Shown piece by piece: positions 35,089 to 44,548 of a stretch of 64,000 nt of DNA. The notes below the pieces were generated by a model. The model searched no databases and was not told where the DNA came from. It saw only the letters and a program-made list of their open reading frames with translations. This DNA is from Flavobacterium magnum (lineage in GTDB: Bacteria; Bacteroidota; Bacteroidia; Flavobacteriales; Flavobacteriaceae), in the NCBI RefSeq assembly GCF_003055625.1, contig NZ_CP028811.1:496001-560000 (forward strand). Direction: 5' to 3'. Both the position numbers and the translations under genes were made by a program. Every line of letters begins with the position of its first letter. Within the stretch, counting starts at the first letter, position 1.

Positions 35089-37026
35089 ATGAAAAAACTT
35101 TACACCTTGTTATTCGTAGCGGCGAGTTCTTTGTCTTTCGGACAATTGCTGACTGACGATTTTAACTATGCTGATGCAGCGCTCCTGACAGACAACGGAT
35201 GGGCCAATTTCAGCGGTAACACAAACGCCATCGACGTTGGTGCCTCAAACGGATTATCTTACGCAGGTTACTCAGGCGTCAGCGGAATCACAGGTTCTCC
35301 TGAGGGCAATGCTGCATTGCTTGACAACAACGGCGAAGATGTAAAAAGAGATTTCACTGCTGTAACCAGCGGAACAGTGTACTACTCAGTATTGGTTAAC
35401 GTAACAGCTGCATCGGAAGGTTATTTCATGCACTTGTCAAACGGAACCGGAGCCAGCTTTACAGCGAGGCTGTTCGTAAGGAATTCGGCAACCGCTGGTA
35501 AAATAAACTTTGGTATCGCAAACGGCTCTACCGCTTCATACGGTACGACTGACTACGATTTGGGTACCACTTACCTGCTGATCGTTAAATGCGAGGTGGC
35601 TACTGCAGGAACTTCAAGCCTTTGGGTTGAAACTTCAGGTGTTCCTGCTACAGAAGGCGACGCCGGTGCTGCCGAAGCTACTTCAACAGGTGGCGGACAG
35701 GCTTCTGTAATGTCTATCCACTTAAGGCAATTCAACGTATCACAAAACATTACTATCGACGGACTTTACATCGATTCAGGATGGTTCGGTAATACGCCTC
35801 CACCAGTTTGTCCATTGGCTTTGGGAACAGTCACTAAAGTATGTGATGCGATCACTTCAGGCACAGATACTTACACAGTAACTATCCCTTTCACAGGCGG
35901 TGCTACAGGTGCTTACTCCCTTAACAGTGATTCAGGAACCATCGGAGGTGATGATCCAAACACGATGGCTTCAGGAAATATCGTCATTACAGGTATTTCA
36001 GAAGGTACTGCTATCGTTTTCACTGCTGAAGGTGGTGATTGCAACCTGACTGTGAATGTAACTTCACCTGACTGTGCTCCTGCTCCTGCAGGCGTGACAT
36101 TGCCTTACACTAACAATTTCGCTTACCCTGCCGGTGCTGCACTGTCAACACAGCAAGACTGGACAGTTCAAAGCGGTACAACAGACGAAATCCTGGTTGC
36201 TGCCGGAAACCTCGACTACACAGGCATCGCTTCTGTAGGAAATTCAATTGCTTTTGACGGTACCGGTATCGATAATGCAGTGACTTTCGACACGCAAAAT
36301 TCAGGAACTGTATATTACTCTTTCCTGTTGAATGTAGCTTCAATGACTGGTGTAACCGATGCTAACGGAGGTTACTTTGCAGGTTTGGGTTCAAGCAACA
36401 CGAGCTTCGGTGCTACTTTGTGGACAAAAGCTGTGGATGATACCAATTACAACTTAGGCCTTGAAGTGAGGACTGCAAACGCAGCAAATACCAGCTGGTC
36501 CGGAAACTACGCTACAGGTGAGACATTATTCGTGGTAGTAGGATACACATTTGGCGACGCCGCTACAGCATCTGACGATACTGCTTCTTTGTGGATTAAC
36601 CCGGCTGTTGGTGGTGCTCAGACTGCTGCAACGGTTTCAGACAGCCACACTGGTGCTGACCTTGCGTCAATCAACAGGTTTTTCTTCAGGCAGGATAGCG
36701 CCACTGAAACACCAGCGTTAAACATCGATGCTTTGAGGATTGGTACAACATGGGAGTCTGTAACAGAATCTAACCTTGGCGTAAAAGACAACAACATCGC
36801 AGGTTTGAAAGTATATCCAAACCCGGTATCTAACGGTACTTTCTTCATCGAAACTGCTGCTAACGCTGAAAAAGCGGTTGTAGTTTATGATGTCTTGGGC
36901 AAGCAGGTGGTAAACACTACAACCACTACAAATGCTGTAAACGTTTCTAAACTTACTGCCGGTGTTTACATCGTAAAAATCACAGAAGCTGGTAATACGG
37001 CTACAAGGAAAATGGTGATCAAATAA
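35089..37026 (+). CDS. Secreted T9SS protein with duplicated beta domain
   Basis: The 645-residue protein has a signal peptide (SLSFGQ), two copies of a beta-sandwich domain (about 20-235 and 345-570) that share the motif SGTVYYSxLxNV and a Trp/Ile-rich ending, separated by a Cys-containing linker (CPLALGTVTKVCDAITSG to TSPDC), and a C-terminal type A sorting domain (YPNPVSNGTFFIE, YDVLGKQV, TATRKMVIK). The repeats suggest binding rather than enzymatic activity, and no active site is visible. It carries its own promoter and a strong terminator, and lies in the block that starts with PhoB/PhoR. Confidence 0.9.
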   Translation: MKKLYTLLFVAASSLSFGQLLTDDFNYADAALLTDNGWANFSGNTNAIDVGASNGLSYAGYSGVSGITGSPEGNAALLDNNGEDVKRDFTAVTSGTVYYSVLVNVTAASEGYFMHLSNGTGASFTARLFVRNSATAGKINFGIANGSTASYGTTDYDLGTTYLLIVKCEVATAGTSSLWVETSGVPATEGDAGAAEATSTGGGQASVMSIHLRQFNVSQNITIDGLYIDSGWFGNTPPPVCPLALGTVTKVCDAITSGTDTYTVTIPFTGGATGAYSLNSDSGTIGGDDPNTMASGNIVITGISEGTAIVFTAEGGDCNLTVNVTSPDCAPAPAGVTLPYTNNFAYPAGAALSTQQDWTVQSGTTDEILVAAGNLDYTGIASVGNSIAFDGTGIDNAVTFDTQNSGTVYYSFLLNVASMTGVTDANGGYFAGLGSSNTSFGATLWTKAVDDTNYNLGLEVRTANAANTSWSGNYATGETLFVVVGYTFGDAATASDDTASLWINPAVGGAQTAATVSDSHTGADLASINRFFFRQDSATETPALNIDALRIGTTWESVTESNLGVKDNNIAGLKVYPNPVSNGTFFIETAANAEKAVVVYDVLGKQVVNTTTTTNAVNVSKLTAGVYIVKITEAGNTATRKMVIK

Positions 37027-37045
37027 TCATTTCCCATATCATTTT

Positions 37046-37073
37046 AAAAAGCGCTCTTAGGGGCGCTTTTTTT
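37046..37073 (+). terminator. Rho-independent terminator after the 35.1-kb T9SS gene
   Basis: AAAAAGCGC and GCGCTTTTT form a 9-bp stem around an 8-base loop, followed by T. Confidence 0.85.
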
Positions 37074-37079
37074 ATTTAC

Positions 37080-37087
37080 TACTTTTG
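37080..37087 (+). promoter_or_regulatory. -7 promoter element of the LuxE-like gene
   Basis: TACTTTTG matches TAnnTTTG and lies 13 bases before the TTG start at 37101, implying a very short leader. Confidence 0.5.
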
Positions 37088-37100
37088 CAAAAAAAATACT

Positions 37101-38081
37101 TTGGTCAACCCTTCCGACATATTTACCATTTCGTCCCAGAAGCAATTTGAAAAAACCGCGCTGAAGGTGTTCCGTTACCAATACGAAAACAATGGGGTGT
37201 ACCGCCAATTTTGCGATTTACTGAACGTCAATCCACAAGACGTCAAATCGTTAACCCGGATACCGTTCCTGCCGATACAGTTCTTCAAGACGCACGATGT
37301 GGTCTCCACTAGCGATCCGATACAGGAAACCTTCACCAGCAGCGGAACAACCGGTATGGCGACAAGCCGACACCTCATCACCGATATAAGCCTGTATGAA
37401 ACCAGCTACCGCAATGCATTCAAGGCATTTTACGGCAACATCGAAGACTATGTGATCTTAGCATTGCTTCCCTCCTACCTCGAGCGCGAAGGCTCGTCAC
37501 TCATTTACATGGTCGAGGATCTTATCCAACGGACAAACAATCCCGACAGCGGCTTCTATCTCTTCAATCATGAGCAGCTTATCGACAAACTCGCCAGGCT
37601 TGAATCAGGGCAACAAACTACAATCCTCATCGGTGTGACTTATGGCTTATTGGATTTGCTGGAAAAACAGTCGTTCAGCCTCAACAACACCATTATTATG
37701 GAAACCGGCGGGATGAAAGGCAGGCGCAAGGAGATGATCCGCGAGGAATTGCATAAAGTGCTTTGTGACGGTTTCGGCGTGCGTGCCATCCACTCGGAAT
37801 ATGGCATGACAGAACTGCTGTCGCAAGCGTACTCGCTGGGTAATGGAATTTTCGAATGCCCGCCGTGGATGCAGGTCATGATCCGCGATACCGAAGACGC
37901 GCTAACGTATGTCGGAAACGGAAAGACCGGCGGCATCAATATTATTGATCTGGCCAATATCAATTCCTGTTCGTTTATTGCGACACAGGATCTGGGAAAA
38001 AAATACCCCAACAGTTCTTTCGAAGTGCTGGGGCGTTTTGATCATTCAGACATCCGCGGATGCAACCTGATGGTGTTGTAA
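37101..38081 (+). CDS. LuxE-like acyl-protein synthetase / AMP-ligase domain protein
   Basis: The 326-residue protein belongs to the adenylate-forming superfamily in its LuxE-like form: the P-loop-like TFTSSGTTGMATSRH near residue 78-92, IHSEYGMTELLSQAYS near 230, and FEVLGRFDHSDIRGCNLM at the end. LuxE activates fatty acids and passes the acyl group to a protein thiol; in flavobacteria the relatives are usually called acyl transferases of unknown pathway. The start is TTG 37101, supported by the promoter element. It converges on the next gene with one base between stop codons, and no terminator separates them. Confidence 0.88.
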   Translation: MVNPSDIFTISSQKQFEKTALKVFRYQYENNGVYRQFCDLLNVNPQDVKSLTRIPFLPIQFFKTHDVVSTSDPIQETFTSSGTTGMATSRHLITDISLYETSYRNAFKAFYGNIEDYVILALLPSYLEREGSSLIYMVEDLIQRTNNPDSGFYLFNHEQLIDKLARLESGQQTTILIGVTYGLLDLLEKQSFSLNNTIIMETGGMKGRRKEMIREELHKVLCDGFGVRAIHSEYGMTELLSQAYSLGNGIFECPPWMQVMIRDTEDALTYVGNGKTGGINIIDLANINSCSFIATQDLGKKYPNSSFEVLGRFDHSDIRGCNLMVL

Positions 38082-38082
38082 T

Positions 38083-40626
38083 TTATTTTTTAATGAATTT
38101 TGTCGTTTCAGTTCCCTGATCGGTGTAGATGCGCAGCAAATACATTCCTGATGCCAGTCCCGAAAGATTGAGCACGGCATGATGGGCCTGCGGCTGATCA
38201 TCATCCAGAATAATTTTCCCGGCAACATCCAGCACCGACAAACCTGTAATGCTGTGGTTGCCATTCATCGTTATTCCAATATTATCATTGGCCGGATTTG
38301 GATATACGACGAAATCCATTGTGGCGGGATCATCAAGGCCAAGCTGCGACACGAACTCCGTTTGACAGGTATTGGTCACAATCGCCGGATTGAAATCAAA
38401 GTAAATTGAGGCCGTATTTGGGATAATATCACCCAGTGCAAAGCCGGCTTTCGGTTTTACTTTGAAAGTCACATAACCATGTCCCAGCATGCCGTCCCCG
38501 TCAGACGGAGGCAGATCAATATCATTAAAATGCCACGTAAGCTCGTTCTGGCTGCGCTCGAGCACATAGGGCGCGGAAGCCGAAACCATCTTTACTGAAC
38601 CCTCGTCAAGCATGGCGTCAAGTGTATCGGTGATTATGACATTTTCCGCATTGGCCGTCCCCGTATTTTCAAAACGGATGGTATAGGTCAGGTAGTCGTC
38701 TGCCGAAAAATCGGAAAACACGATTTTCCCGGCGTGCTTTTCCGTCTTATCATTGGGATCATAAGACCCCACGACAGTCTGCATCACGAAATCCGAATTG
38801 TTGCCGGGTAACACATCATTCTCAGCAATGGCGGCATTGACGGAGTTTGTCAGCACCTGCCCCAGTTCCACTGAAGGAATCGGCGGCACCTGCATCGTCA
38901 CCGACAGGTATCTGGTTTCAAGGGGCAGCAGGTTGATAAACGTATAGTTAAAACCTGCCGGAAAAACGTCCGCACTTACGTCAGACACGGCGACAACCGT
39001 TGCTATGTCCTCCGTATTAAACGAAATGGTGCCCGATGTAATCGTCTGGTTGCCATTATTGGTAAATACCACTAGGTTATCATATGTAAATCCGGGCCTG
39101 GGCGGAAGTCCAAATTGCTGCAGGCTCACGCTCAGGTCATAGATTGCGCCCGCGGTAGTCAGCGGGAAGTTGTAGGTAACAGCTTCAGTTCCCGGTGTGA
39201 TGTTCTCGAAAGAAGCTGTCGCGAGCGTGTACAATCCGGCGTATTGCGGATCGATTTCGAAATACACGTCATATGAGTCTTCGGGCAAACCGTAAATCAC
39301 AGCCGCGCCCGAATACGGATACAGGTACTGCGATACACCGGAATCATTTTTCACATAACGGAACTGTCCCAATGAAAAACCTGATTCCCCTTCGTCCTGA
39401 ATGCTGTTGGCATTGCTGTCCAGGAAAGCATTGAGCCTGATGGTGTTGGATTGGGCAAACACAAACGTGGTAATATATGAAGTCGAAACAATCGGCTCAC
39501 CCTGAATACCATACCCCTCGGCGGCCGATGTGAAATCAATAGCCCCATTATCAATATCCTGTTGTGTGAGCACATACGCCGTCGTAATCGATCCGGATTG
39601 ACCCGGCAGAAGAAGCCCGGGACCTGCCAGCGCAACCTGGCTGTTATTTCCGGAAAATAGCGTCACTAAAATGTCGTGCAGTGTCACGGACCCGTTATTG
39701 ATAATAAACTCGTTGATGACAAGGGTTTCGCCAGCTTCAGCAATTCCATTATTGTTACTGTCAATGAATGACACTTCGGTGATCAGCGACATTTCGGCGG
39801 ATTGGCTGAGCAAGGTGATTGTGGGGTCGTCATCGCCGTTTTCACTATCTCCATCGTCGGACACGTCCGTCACCTGGAGGCCTCCGGGGCTGAAACCAAC
39901 CACAGAAGCAGAATTGACGACCATTCCCGCGTCAAGGTCAGCCTGCGTGATCTCATGGTCTGCCATGGCAGTACCGGTTTGTCCGGGCGACAGGGTATAA
40001 GGGAAAACCGGGAGGCCAACGCTCCCAGTCAATGCATCCATTATGCCAACCTGGCTGACGGGCGTATTACCCGTATTGGTTACGTAAAACGTATAGGTGA
40101 TGGTATCGCCTAAGCCGCCGTTCCCATTGACCGAACCGAACTTGAGCAGGCGCAACTGTGACACCTGCTGCTCCAGCAAAATCACTGTGGCATCGTCACT
40201 GCCATCTGTCGGATCTCCATTGTCAGAGAGGTCCTGGATACCGTTTCCTGAAGCCGTTGTACCATAAATTACGGCCGTGGTGACCACCATCCCCATATCG
40301 ATATGGGCCTGTGTCAGGATCAGGTTCGAATTAAACGATGTGGTTTGTCCGGCCGCCAACGATCCGATATTGAGGTCATTCATCCCAAGCAGTTCGTTGT
40401 TGAGCAACAGCGAATTGATGCTTTCATCCCCATTGTTGGAAATCGTAAAGGTGTATGCAATATTGTCTCCCGGATTCAAAATACCGTCCTGGTTTGAATC
40501 AAGGTAAAGGCCCGTCAGGACCAGCTCAAGGGAAGCGCTCACGGCTTTACCGCGCGCGAACATGCCGTTAAAACTAAAAACGGCACAGGCGAACAGCAAT
40601 AGGATCGAGGTGTAATGTTTCTTCAT
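38083..40626 (-). CDS. Large secreted repeat protein with DUF11-like domains and T9SS sorting domain
   Basis: The 847-residue protein has a signal peptide (MKKHYTSILLLFACAVFSFNG) and several repeats of about 120 residues with the pattern GDxIxYTFxxxNxGxxxI and LTQxxIDxGxV, which resemble DUF11/CARDB-type beta domains. Later comes a SYDPNDK segment typical of proteins with DUF7619-like regions, and the last about 75 residues are a type A sorting domain (VVYPNPANDNIGI, GKIILDDDQ, TETTKFIKK). It would be a surface-exposed adhesin or scaffold. No enzymatic motif is visible. It is read towards the LuxE-like gene. Confidence 0.9.
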   Translation of the reverse strand: MKKHYTSILLLFACAVFSFNGMFARGKAVSASLELVLTGLYLDSNQDGILNPGDNIAYTFTISNNGDESINSLLLNNELLGMNDLNIGSLAAGQTTSFNSNLILTQAHIDMGMVVTTAVIYGTTASGNGIQDLSDNGDPTDGSDDATVILLEQQVSQLRLLKFGSVNGNGGLGDTITYTFYVTNTGNTPVSQVGIMDALTGSVGLPVFPYTLSPGQTGTAMADHEITQADLDAGMVVNSASVVGFSPGGLQVTDVSDDGDSENGDDDPTITLLSQSAEMSLITEVSFIDSNNNGIAEAGETLVINEFIINNGSVTLHDILVTLFSGNNSQVALAGPGLLLPGQSGSITTAYVLTQQDIDNGAIDFTSAAEGYGIQGEPIVSTSYITTFVFAQSNTIRLNAFLDSNANSIQDEGESGFSLGQFRYVKNDSGVSQYLYPYSGAAVIYGLPEDSYDVYFEIDPQYAGLYTLATASFENITPGTEAVTYNFPLTTAGAIYDLSVSLQQFGLPPRPGFTYDNLVVFTNNGNQTITSGTISFNTEDIATVVAVSDVSADVFPAGFNYTFINLLPLETRYLSVTMQVPPIPSVELGQVLTNSVNAAIAENDVLPGNNSDFVMQTVVGSYDPNDKTEKHAGKIVFSDFSADDYLTYTIRFENTGTANAENVIITDTLDAMLDEGSVKMVSASAPYVLERSQNELTWHFNDIDLPPSDGDGMLGHGYVTFKVKPKAGFALGDIIPNTASIYFDFNPAIVTNTCQTEFVSQLGLDDPATMDFVVYPNPANDNIGITMNGNHSITGLSVLDVAGKIILDDDQPQAHHAVLNLSGLASGMYLLRIYTDQGTETTKFIKK

Positions 40627-40701
40627 AAATGTAAAATTATCGGTTAAATGTAAGCCTTTTCCTTTCTACCGGCACGGCTGTAGTTAAATTGCTACAGTCA
40701 A

Positions 40702-41139
40702 TCATTTCAAATACAGGCAATGGTTGTAATAATCAATGATGCCTTTGCCTTTCATCAAGATGTCTGCCCCGATAATCCCGTGTACCGGTTTTGCGCCATG
40801 CTGTGTCAGCGCTTCATTGACATGGGACAGGTCAAAAATAATCAGGTCAAAATCATCACATTTCCACCGTACCAACTGCAACTGGTTGCCCAGCGACAGC
40901 TGCGTTGCCATTCCCGTGGCGCCGGCGCCGGCCGCTTTGGTTTTGGATTTTTTGGCTTTCAGTAAGAACAGCTCAATCGCCTCAAACCCTACACAACTGT
41001 TTGATGCGCCGGTATCCAGTATGAAGTTTCCGGCGATGCCGTTGATTTTCGCCTTGACGAGCAGGTGCTGCGTTTTGGTAATCCTGAAGTTGATTTTGCG
41101 GTATTTTTCCTTTTTCAGGATGTCGTGCAGGTCTTTCAT
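40702..41139 (-). CDS. Retropepsin-like aspartic protease domain protein
   Basis: The 145-residue protein is a single retropepsin-like unit: GNFILDTGASNSCVG with catalytic D42 in the DTGAS motif, and the flap-proximal HGIIGADIL near residue 125. The active enzyme would be a homodimer, with both aspartates provided by the two chains. ATG 41139 is used; the 51-residue N-terminal extension in frame reads as non-coding. No signal peptide is present, so a cytoplasmic protease is inferred. It is divergent from tatD. Confidence 0.88.
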   Translation of the reverse strand: MKDLHDILKKEKYRKINFRITKTQHLLVKAKINGIAGNFILDTGASNSCVGFEAIELFLLKAKKSKTKAAGAGATGMATQLSLGNQLQLVRWKCDDFDLIIFDLSHVNEALTQHGAKPVHGIIGADILMKGKGIIDYYNHCLYLK

Positions 41140-41196
41140 AAAATAGGATAAGTCCCAAAAATAGCCAAAATCCAAGAACCTTTGCCTGCAAAAAAC

Positions 41197-41204
41197 TAAC
41201 TTTG
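41197..41204 (+). promoter_or_regulatory. -7 promoter element of tatD
   Basis: TAACTTTG matches TAnnTTTG, 16 bases before the ATG. Confidence 0.5.
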
Positions 41205-41220
41205 CGTTTTTATTCCATCT

Positions 41221-41988
41221 ATGATTATTACCGACACCCATGCCCACATTTACAGTGAAGAATTTGCCGAAGACCGCGACGCGATGATGCAACGCGCATT
41301 GGAGTCGGGTGTCCAGCGGATTTTCGTTCCGTCAATCGATTCTTCTTACACCGAAAAAATGTATGCGATGGAAGCGCTTTATCCCAATAACGTTTTCCTG
41401 ATGATGGGGCTGCATCCCACGTATGTGAAAGAAAATTACGAACAGGAATTGCAGCATGTCGAAACCGAGCTGGCCAAACGCCGCTTTGCTGCCGTCGGCG
41501 AAATCGGGATCGACCTCTACTGGGACAAATCCACGCTGGAACTGCAGCAAATCGCCTTCCGAAGACAAATCCAACTGGCAAAACAATACCAGCTTCCAAT
41601 CAATATCCATTGTCGCGAGGCTTTTGACGAAATTTTCGAGATCCTTGAAGCGGAAAAATCGGCGGACCTTTGGGGCATTTTCCATTGCTTTGCCGGAAAT
41701 TACGAACAGGCGCTGCACGCTGTCTCCCTGAACATGAAATTGGGCATCGGCGGTGTTGCCACGTTCAAAAACGGGAAAATAGACCAGTTTTTAGGTCAGG
41801 TCGACATCCAGGATATCGTTTTGGAAACCGATGCCCCGTACCTTGCTCCCGTGCCCTTCCGCGGCAAGCGAAATGAAAGCAGTTATATTGTCAATGTGGT
41901 TGCGAAATTGTCGGAAATCTACGGGCTTCCGGCGTCAGAAATCGCACGTATCACTACGGAAAATTCCAAAGCGGTTTTCGGGATTTAA
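41221..41988 (+). CDS. tatD: TatD-family metal-dependent hydrolase
   Basis: The 255-residue protein is a TIM-barrel amidohydrolase of the TatD family. Metal ligands are visible: H7 and H9 in TDTHAHIY, the Glu of GEIGIDLYW, a His in INIHCREAF, a His in FHCFAGNY, and the Asp of LETDAPYL. TatD enzymes act as 3'-5' DNA/RNA exonucleases or as quality-control hydrolases; the name is historical and does not imply protein export. It is the first gene of a likely operon with the acyltransferase and asparaginase. Confidence 0.95.
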   Translation: MIITDTHAHIYSEEFAEDRDAMMQRALESGVQRIFVPSIDSSYTEKMYAMEALYPNNVFLMMGLHPTYVKENYEQELQHVETELAKRRFAAVGEIGIDLYWDKSTLELQQIAFRRQIQLAKQYQLPINIHCREAFDEIFEILEAEKSADLWGIFHCFAGNYEQALHAVSLNMKLGIGGVATFKNGKIDQFLGQVDIQDIVLETDAPYLAPVPFRGKRNESSYIVNVVAKLSEIYGLPASEIARITTENSKAVFGI

Positions 41989-42050
41989 TAAAAAGAAAAC
42001 AAGCATGTCAATAAATTTTCGTTCTTTTGTTATGCCAATAAAATCCGAAC

Positions 42051-43187
42051 ATGCAGAAGTTTGACGCCATTCGCCCTTTTTATGATGCCGAGGTAAACGA
42101 GGCCATCCGGAAAGTCGCAAACCATCCGATGATGAAAGCGCTGATGAATTTTACTTTTCCGGATATGGACGACGATGTCTGGAAAGAACAGCTCAAGCGC
42201 ACTTATTCCATACGTGATTTTCAATGCAATTTCATCTACCAGTCGCTGCAACAGGTGCTTCGCAAAAGTTCCGACGGACTGACGACATCCGGGTTTGACA
42301 AACTCGAACCCAACACGTCTTACCTTTTCATCTCAAACCACCGCGACATCATCCTCGACACCTCGCTGATCAATGCATCGCTGTTCGACCACGGTTTGGT
42401 CATGACCGCATCGGCTATCGGTGATAACCTCGTAAAAAAATCGTTTTTACACGCGTTGTCCAGGCTCAACAGGAATTTCCTCGTGCAACGCGGACTTCCA
42501 CCGCGCGAGTTGCTGCAAAGTTCCAAGTTGATGGCCGAATACATAGCGCAGTTGTTGCTTCGCGAAAACCGTTCGGTATGGATTGCGCAGCGTGAAGGGC
42601 GTACCAAGGACGGCAATGATGCGACCCACCAGGGGGTGTTAAAGATGCTGGCGATGGGATCTGACGAGGCCAACCTGATGGATTATTTTAAGAAAGTAAG
42701 ACTGGTTCCGATTTCGATTTCCTATGAGTATGATCCGACTGATGCGCTAAAAATGCCGCAACTCATGGCCGAAGCGAACAACGAAATTTACATCAAGGAA
42801 AAAAACGAGGATTTTATGACACTGCTCAGTGGGATCATGGGTCAGAAAAAACGCATCCACATTCATGTGGGCGATATCATGAATCATGAAATCGAGGCGA
42901 TTAAGCAGGAATTCGACAACTCCAATAAGCAGATTCAGGCGTTGGCGCAGGCGATTGATGATTCAATTTTATCGACTTACCGCCTGTGGCCCACCAATTA
43001 TATTGCTTACGACCTGCTCAACAACACCGACGCTTACAAATCGCACTACACTGAAAACGAAAAAATGCTTTTTGAACGCCGACTGGAAATGCGCATCGAC
43101 GAAAATGACCCGATGCAGGTACAAAGTTTCCTTGCGATGTACGCCAATCCCGTGGTCAATAAACTGAAATACCAAGATGTCGTCTAA
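42051..43187 (+). CDS. Lysophospholipid acyltransferase-like protein
   Basis: The 378-residue protein has a glycerol-3-phosphate acyltransferase (PlsC-like) core. The catalytic motif reads SNHRDIILD (H97 and D103), giving an H-x5-D spacing unlike the standard H-x4-D, although D99 lies at H+2. IAQREGRTKDG is the second conserved block. The N- and C-terminal extensions are larger than in PlsC (about 240 residues), as in the Bacteroidota group of long acyltransferases. It probably acylates lysophosphatidate or an aminolipid precursor at the membrane. The end overlaps the asparaginase start by 11 bp. Confidence 0.85.
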   Translation: MQKFDAIRPFYDAEVNEAIRKVANHPMMKALMNFTFPDMDDDVWKEQLKRTYSIRDFQCNFIYQSLQQVLRKSSDGLTTSGFDKLEPNTSYLFISNHRDIILDTSLINASLFDHGLVMTASAIGDNLVKKSFLHALSRLNRNFLVQRGLPPRELLQSSKLMAEYIAQLLLRENRSVWIAQREGRTKDGNDATHQGVLKMLAMGSDEANLMDYFKKVRLVPISISYEYDPTDALKMPQLMAEANNEIYIKEKNEDFMTLLSGIMGQKKRIHIHVGDIMNHEIEAIKQEFDNSNKQIQALAQAIDDSILSTYRLWPTNYIAYDLLNNTDAYKSHYTENEKMLFERRLEMRIDENDPMQVQSFLAMYANPVVNKLKYQDVV

Positions 43188-44205
43188 ACCCGGAATCCTT
43201 TTAATCTATACGGGTGGAACCATCGGCATGATGAAGGATTTCGATACCGGTGCCCTCAAGGCATTCAATTTCAGTAAACTGCAGCAGAAAATCCCCGAAC
43301 TCAAGCAACTCGATTGCCATATAGAAACCGTTTCCTTCGAGCATCCGATTGATTCGTCGAATATGAATCCTGACCGATGGATACAGATCGCGACGATTAT
43401 TGAAGCGCATTATGACCGTTTTGACGGATTTGTGGTACTCCACGGGTCGGATACGATGTCTTACTCGGCTTCAGCTCTGAGCTTTATGCTGGAGCACCTG
43501 GCAAAACCGGTTATTTTTACAGGATCCCAATTGCCGATCGGCGACCTCCGCACCGACGCAAAGGAAAACCTGATCACCGCCATCCAGATTGCTTCACTCC
43601 AACACAAGAACAAGCCCGTAATCCGGGAAGTTTGCCTTTACTTCGAATACAAGTTGTACCGCGGCAACCGCACAACCAAAATCAATGCTGAGCATTTCAA
43701 TGCTTTCTCCTCGCCCAATTATGCGCCGTTGGCGGAATCGGGTGTACACCTTAAATTCAATCCCGACCTGTTTTTGCCGAGAACGGCCGCTAAAAAATTA
43801 TTGGTCCATAAAAACCTCGACAACCATGTTGCCATTGTAAAAATGTTTCCTGGAATCAGCGAACCGGTGCTTTCAGCTATGCTTCAAATTCCGGGGCTGC
43901 AGGGCATCATACTCGAAACCTATGGCGCAGGCAATGCCACTACTGAAGATTGGTTTATCCTTTTGCTAAAAAGAGCCATCAAAAATGGCCTTCACGTGGT
44001 GAATGTCACACAATGCTCCGGAGGCAGCGTGAGTATGGGGCATTATGAAACGAGTACTTCACTCAAAAAAATCGGCGTGATTTCCGGCAAGGACATTACC
44101 ACCGAAGCCGCAATTACAAAACTCATGTACCTGTTGGGACAGCATGTCGCGCCGGAGGTTTTCAAGACCATTTTCGAAACCCCATTGCGCGGCGAAATCG
44201 AATAA
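43177..44205 (+). CDS. ansA: Type I L-asparaginase (cytoplasmic)
   Basis: The 342-residue protein has the asparaginase/glutaminase fold with TGGTIGMM (catalytic T12) near the N-terminus and LHGSDTMSYSASALSFML, the second catalytic motif. Bacterial type I enzymes have no signal peptide, as here, and act on cytoplasmic asparagine. The gene overlaps the acyltransferase gene by 11 bp, so translation may be coupled, but the functions are unrelated. tRNA-Ser follows 61 bases downstream. Confidence 0.93.
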   Translation: MSSKPGILLIYTGGTIGMMKDFDTGALKAFNFSKLQQKIPELKQLDCHIETVSFEHPIDSSNMNPDRWIQIATIIEAHYDRFDGFVVLHGSDTMSYSASALSFMLEHLAKPVIFTGSQLPIGDLRTDAKENLITAIQIASLQHKNKPVIREVCLYFEYKLYRGNRTTKINAEHFNAFSSPNYAPLAESGVHLKFNPDLFLPRTAAKKLLVHKNLDNHVAIVKMFPGISEPVLSAMLQIPGLQGIILETYGAGNATTEDWFILLLKRAIKNGLHVVNVTQCSGGSVSMGHYETSTSLKKIGVISGKDITTEAAITKLMYLLGQHVAPEVFKTIFETPLRGEIE

Positions 44206-44266
44206 TTTTTTTTACCGTAAATTTCGCAGACTGGTTTTTTTTTAGGTTATTTGCAGCCTTAAACTT

Positions 44267-44353
44267 AGAGAGGTGTCCGAGTGGTTGAAGGAGCAAGCCT
44301 GGAAAGTTTGTATGTGGGCAACTGCATCGTGGGTTCGAATCCCATCCTCTCTG
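44267..44353 (+). tRNA. tRNA-Ser(GGA)
   Basis: The 87-base molecule folds as a class II tRNA: acceptor AGAGAGG with CCTCTCT, anticodon stem CAAGC with GTTTG around loop CTGGAAA (anticodon GGA, reading UCC and UCU), a long variable arm, and T arm GTGGG-TTCGAAT-CCCAT. The 3' CCA is not encoded. The only gap over 300 bases in the window (44206-44548) holds this gene and the terminator; I see nothing else in it. Confidence 0.97.
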
Positions 44354-44358
44354 CAAGT

Positions 44359-44391
44359 AAAAGGCGCTTCCGATAACGAGGCGCCTTTTTT
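44359..44391 (+). terminator. Rho-independent terminator after tRNA-Ser
   Basis: AAAAGGCGC and GCGCCTTTTT pair over 9 bp around a 13-base loop, followed by T. Confidence 0.85.
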
Positions 44392-44548
44392 GCTGGCGTT
44401 GGCTTTCAAAGACCCATGTATGCGTTGGTGATGATGATCATTCCATTTTGTATACCAATGTGTTTTAATCTCAAACACGTTATCATACAACTTTCAAACT
44501 TTTACCTATAAAGCCGAAATCCGAAAATTATCTTTTACCTTTACGCCT

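Noticed and set aside
44206..44548. Possible integration site at tRNA-Ser
   Set aside because: No direct repeat of the tRNA end, integrase or phage genes nearby; the 195 bases after the tRNA gene hold only the terminator.
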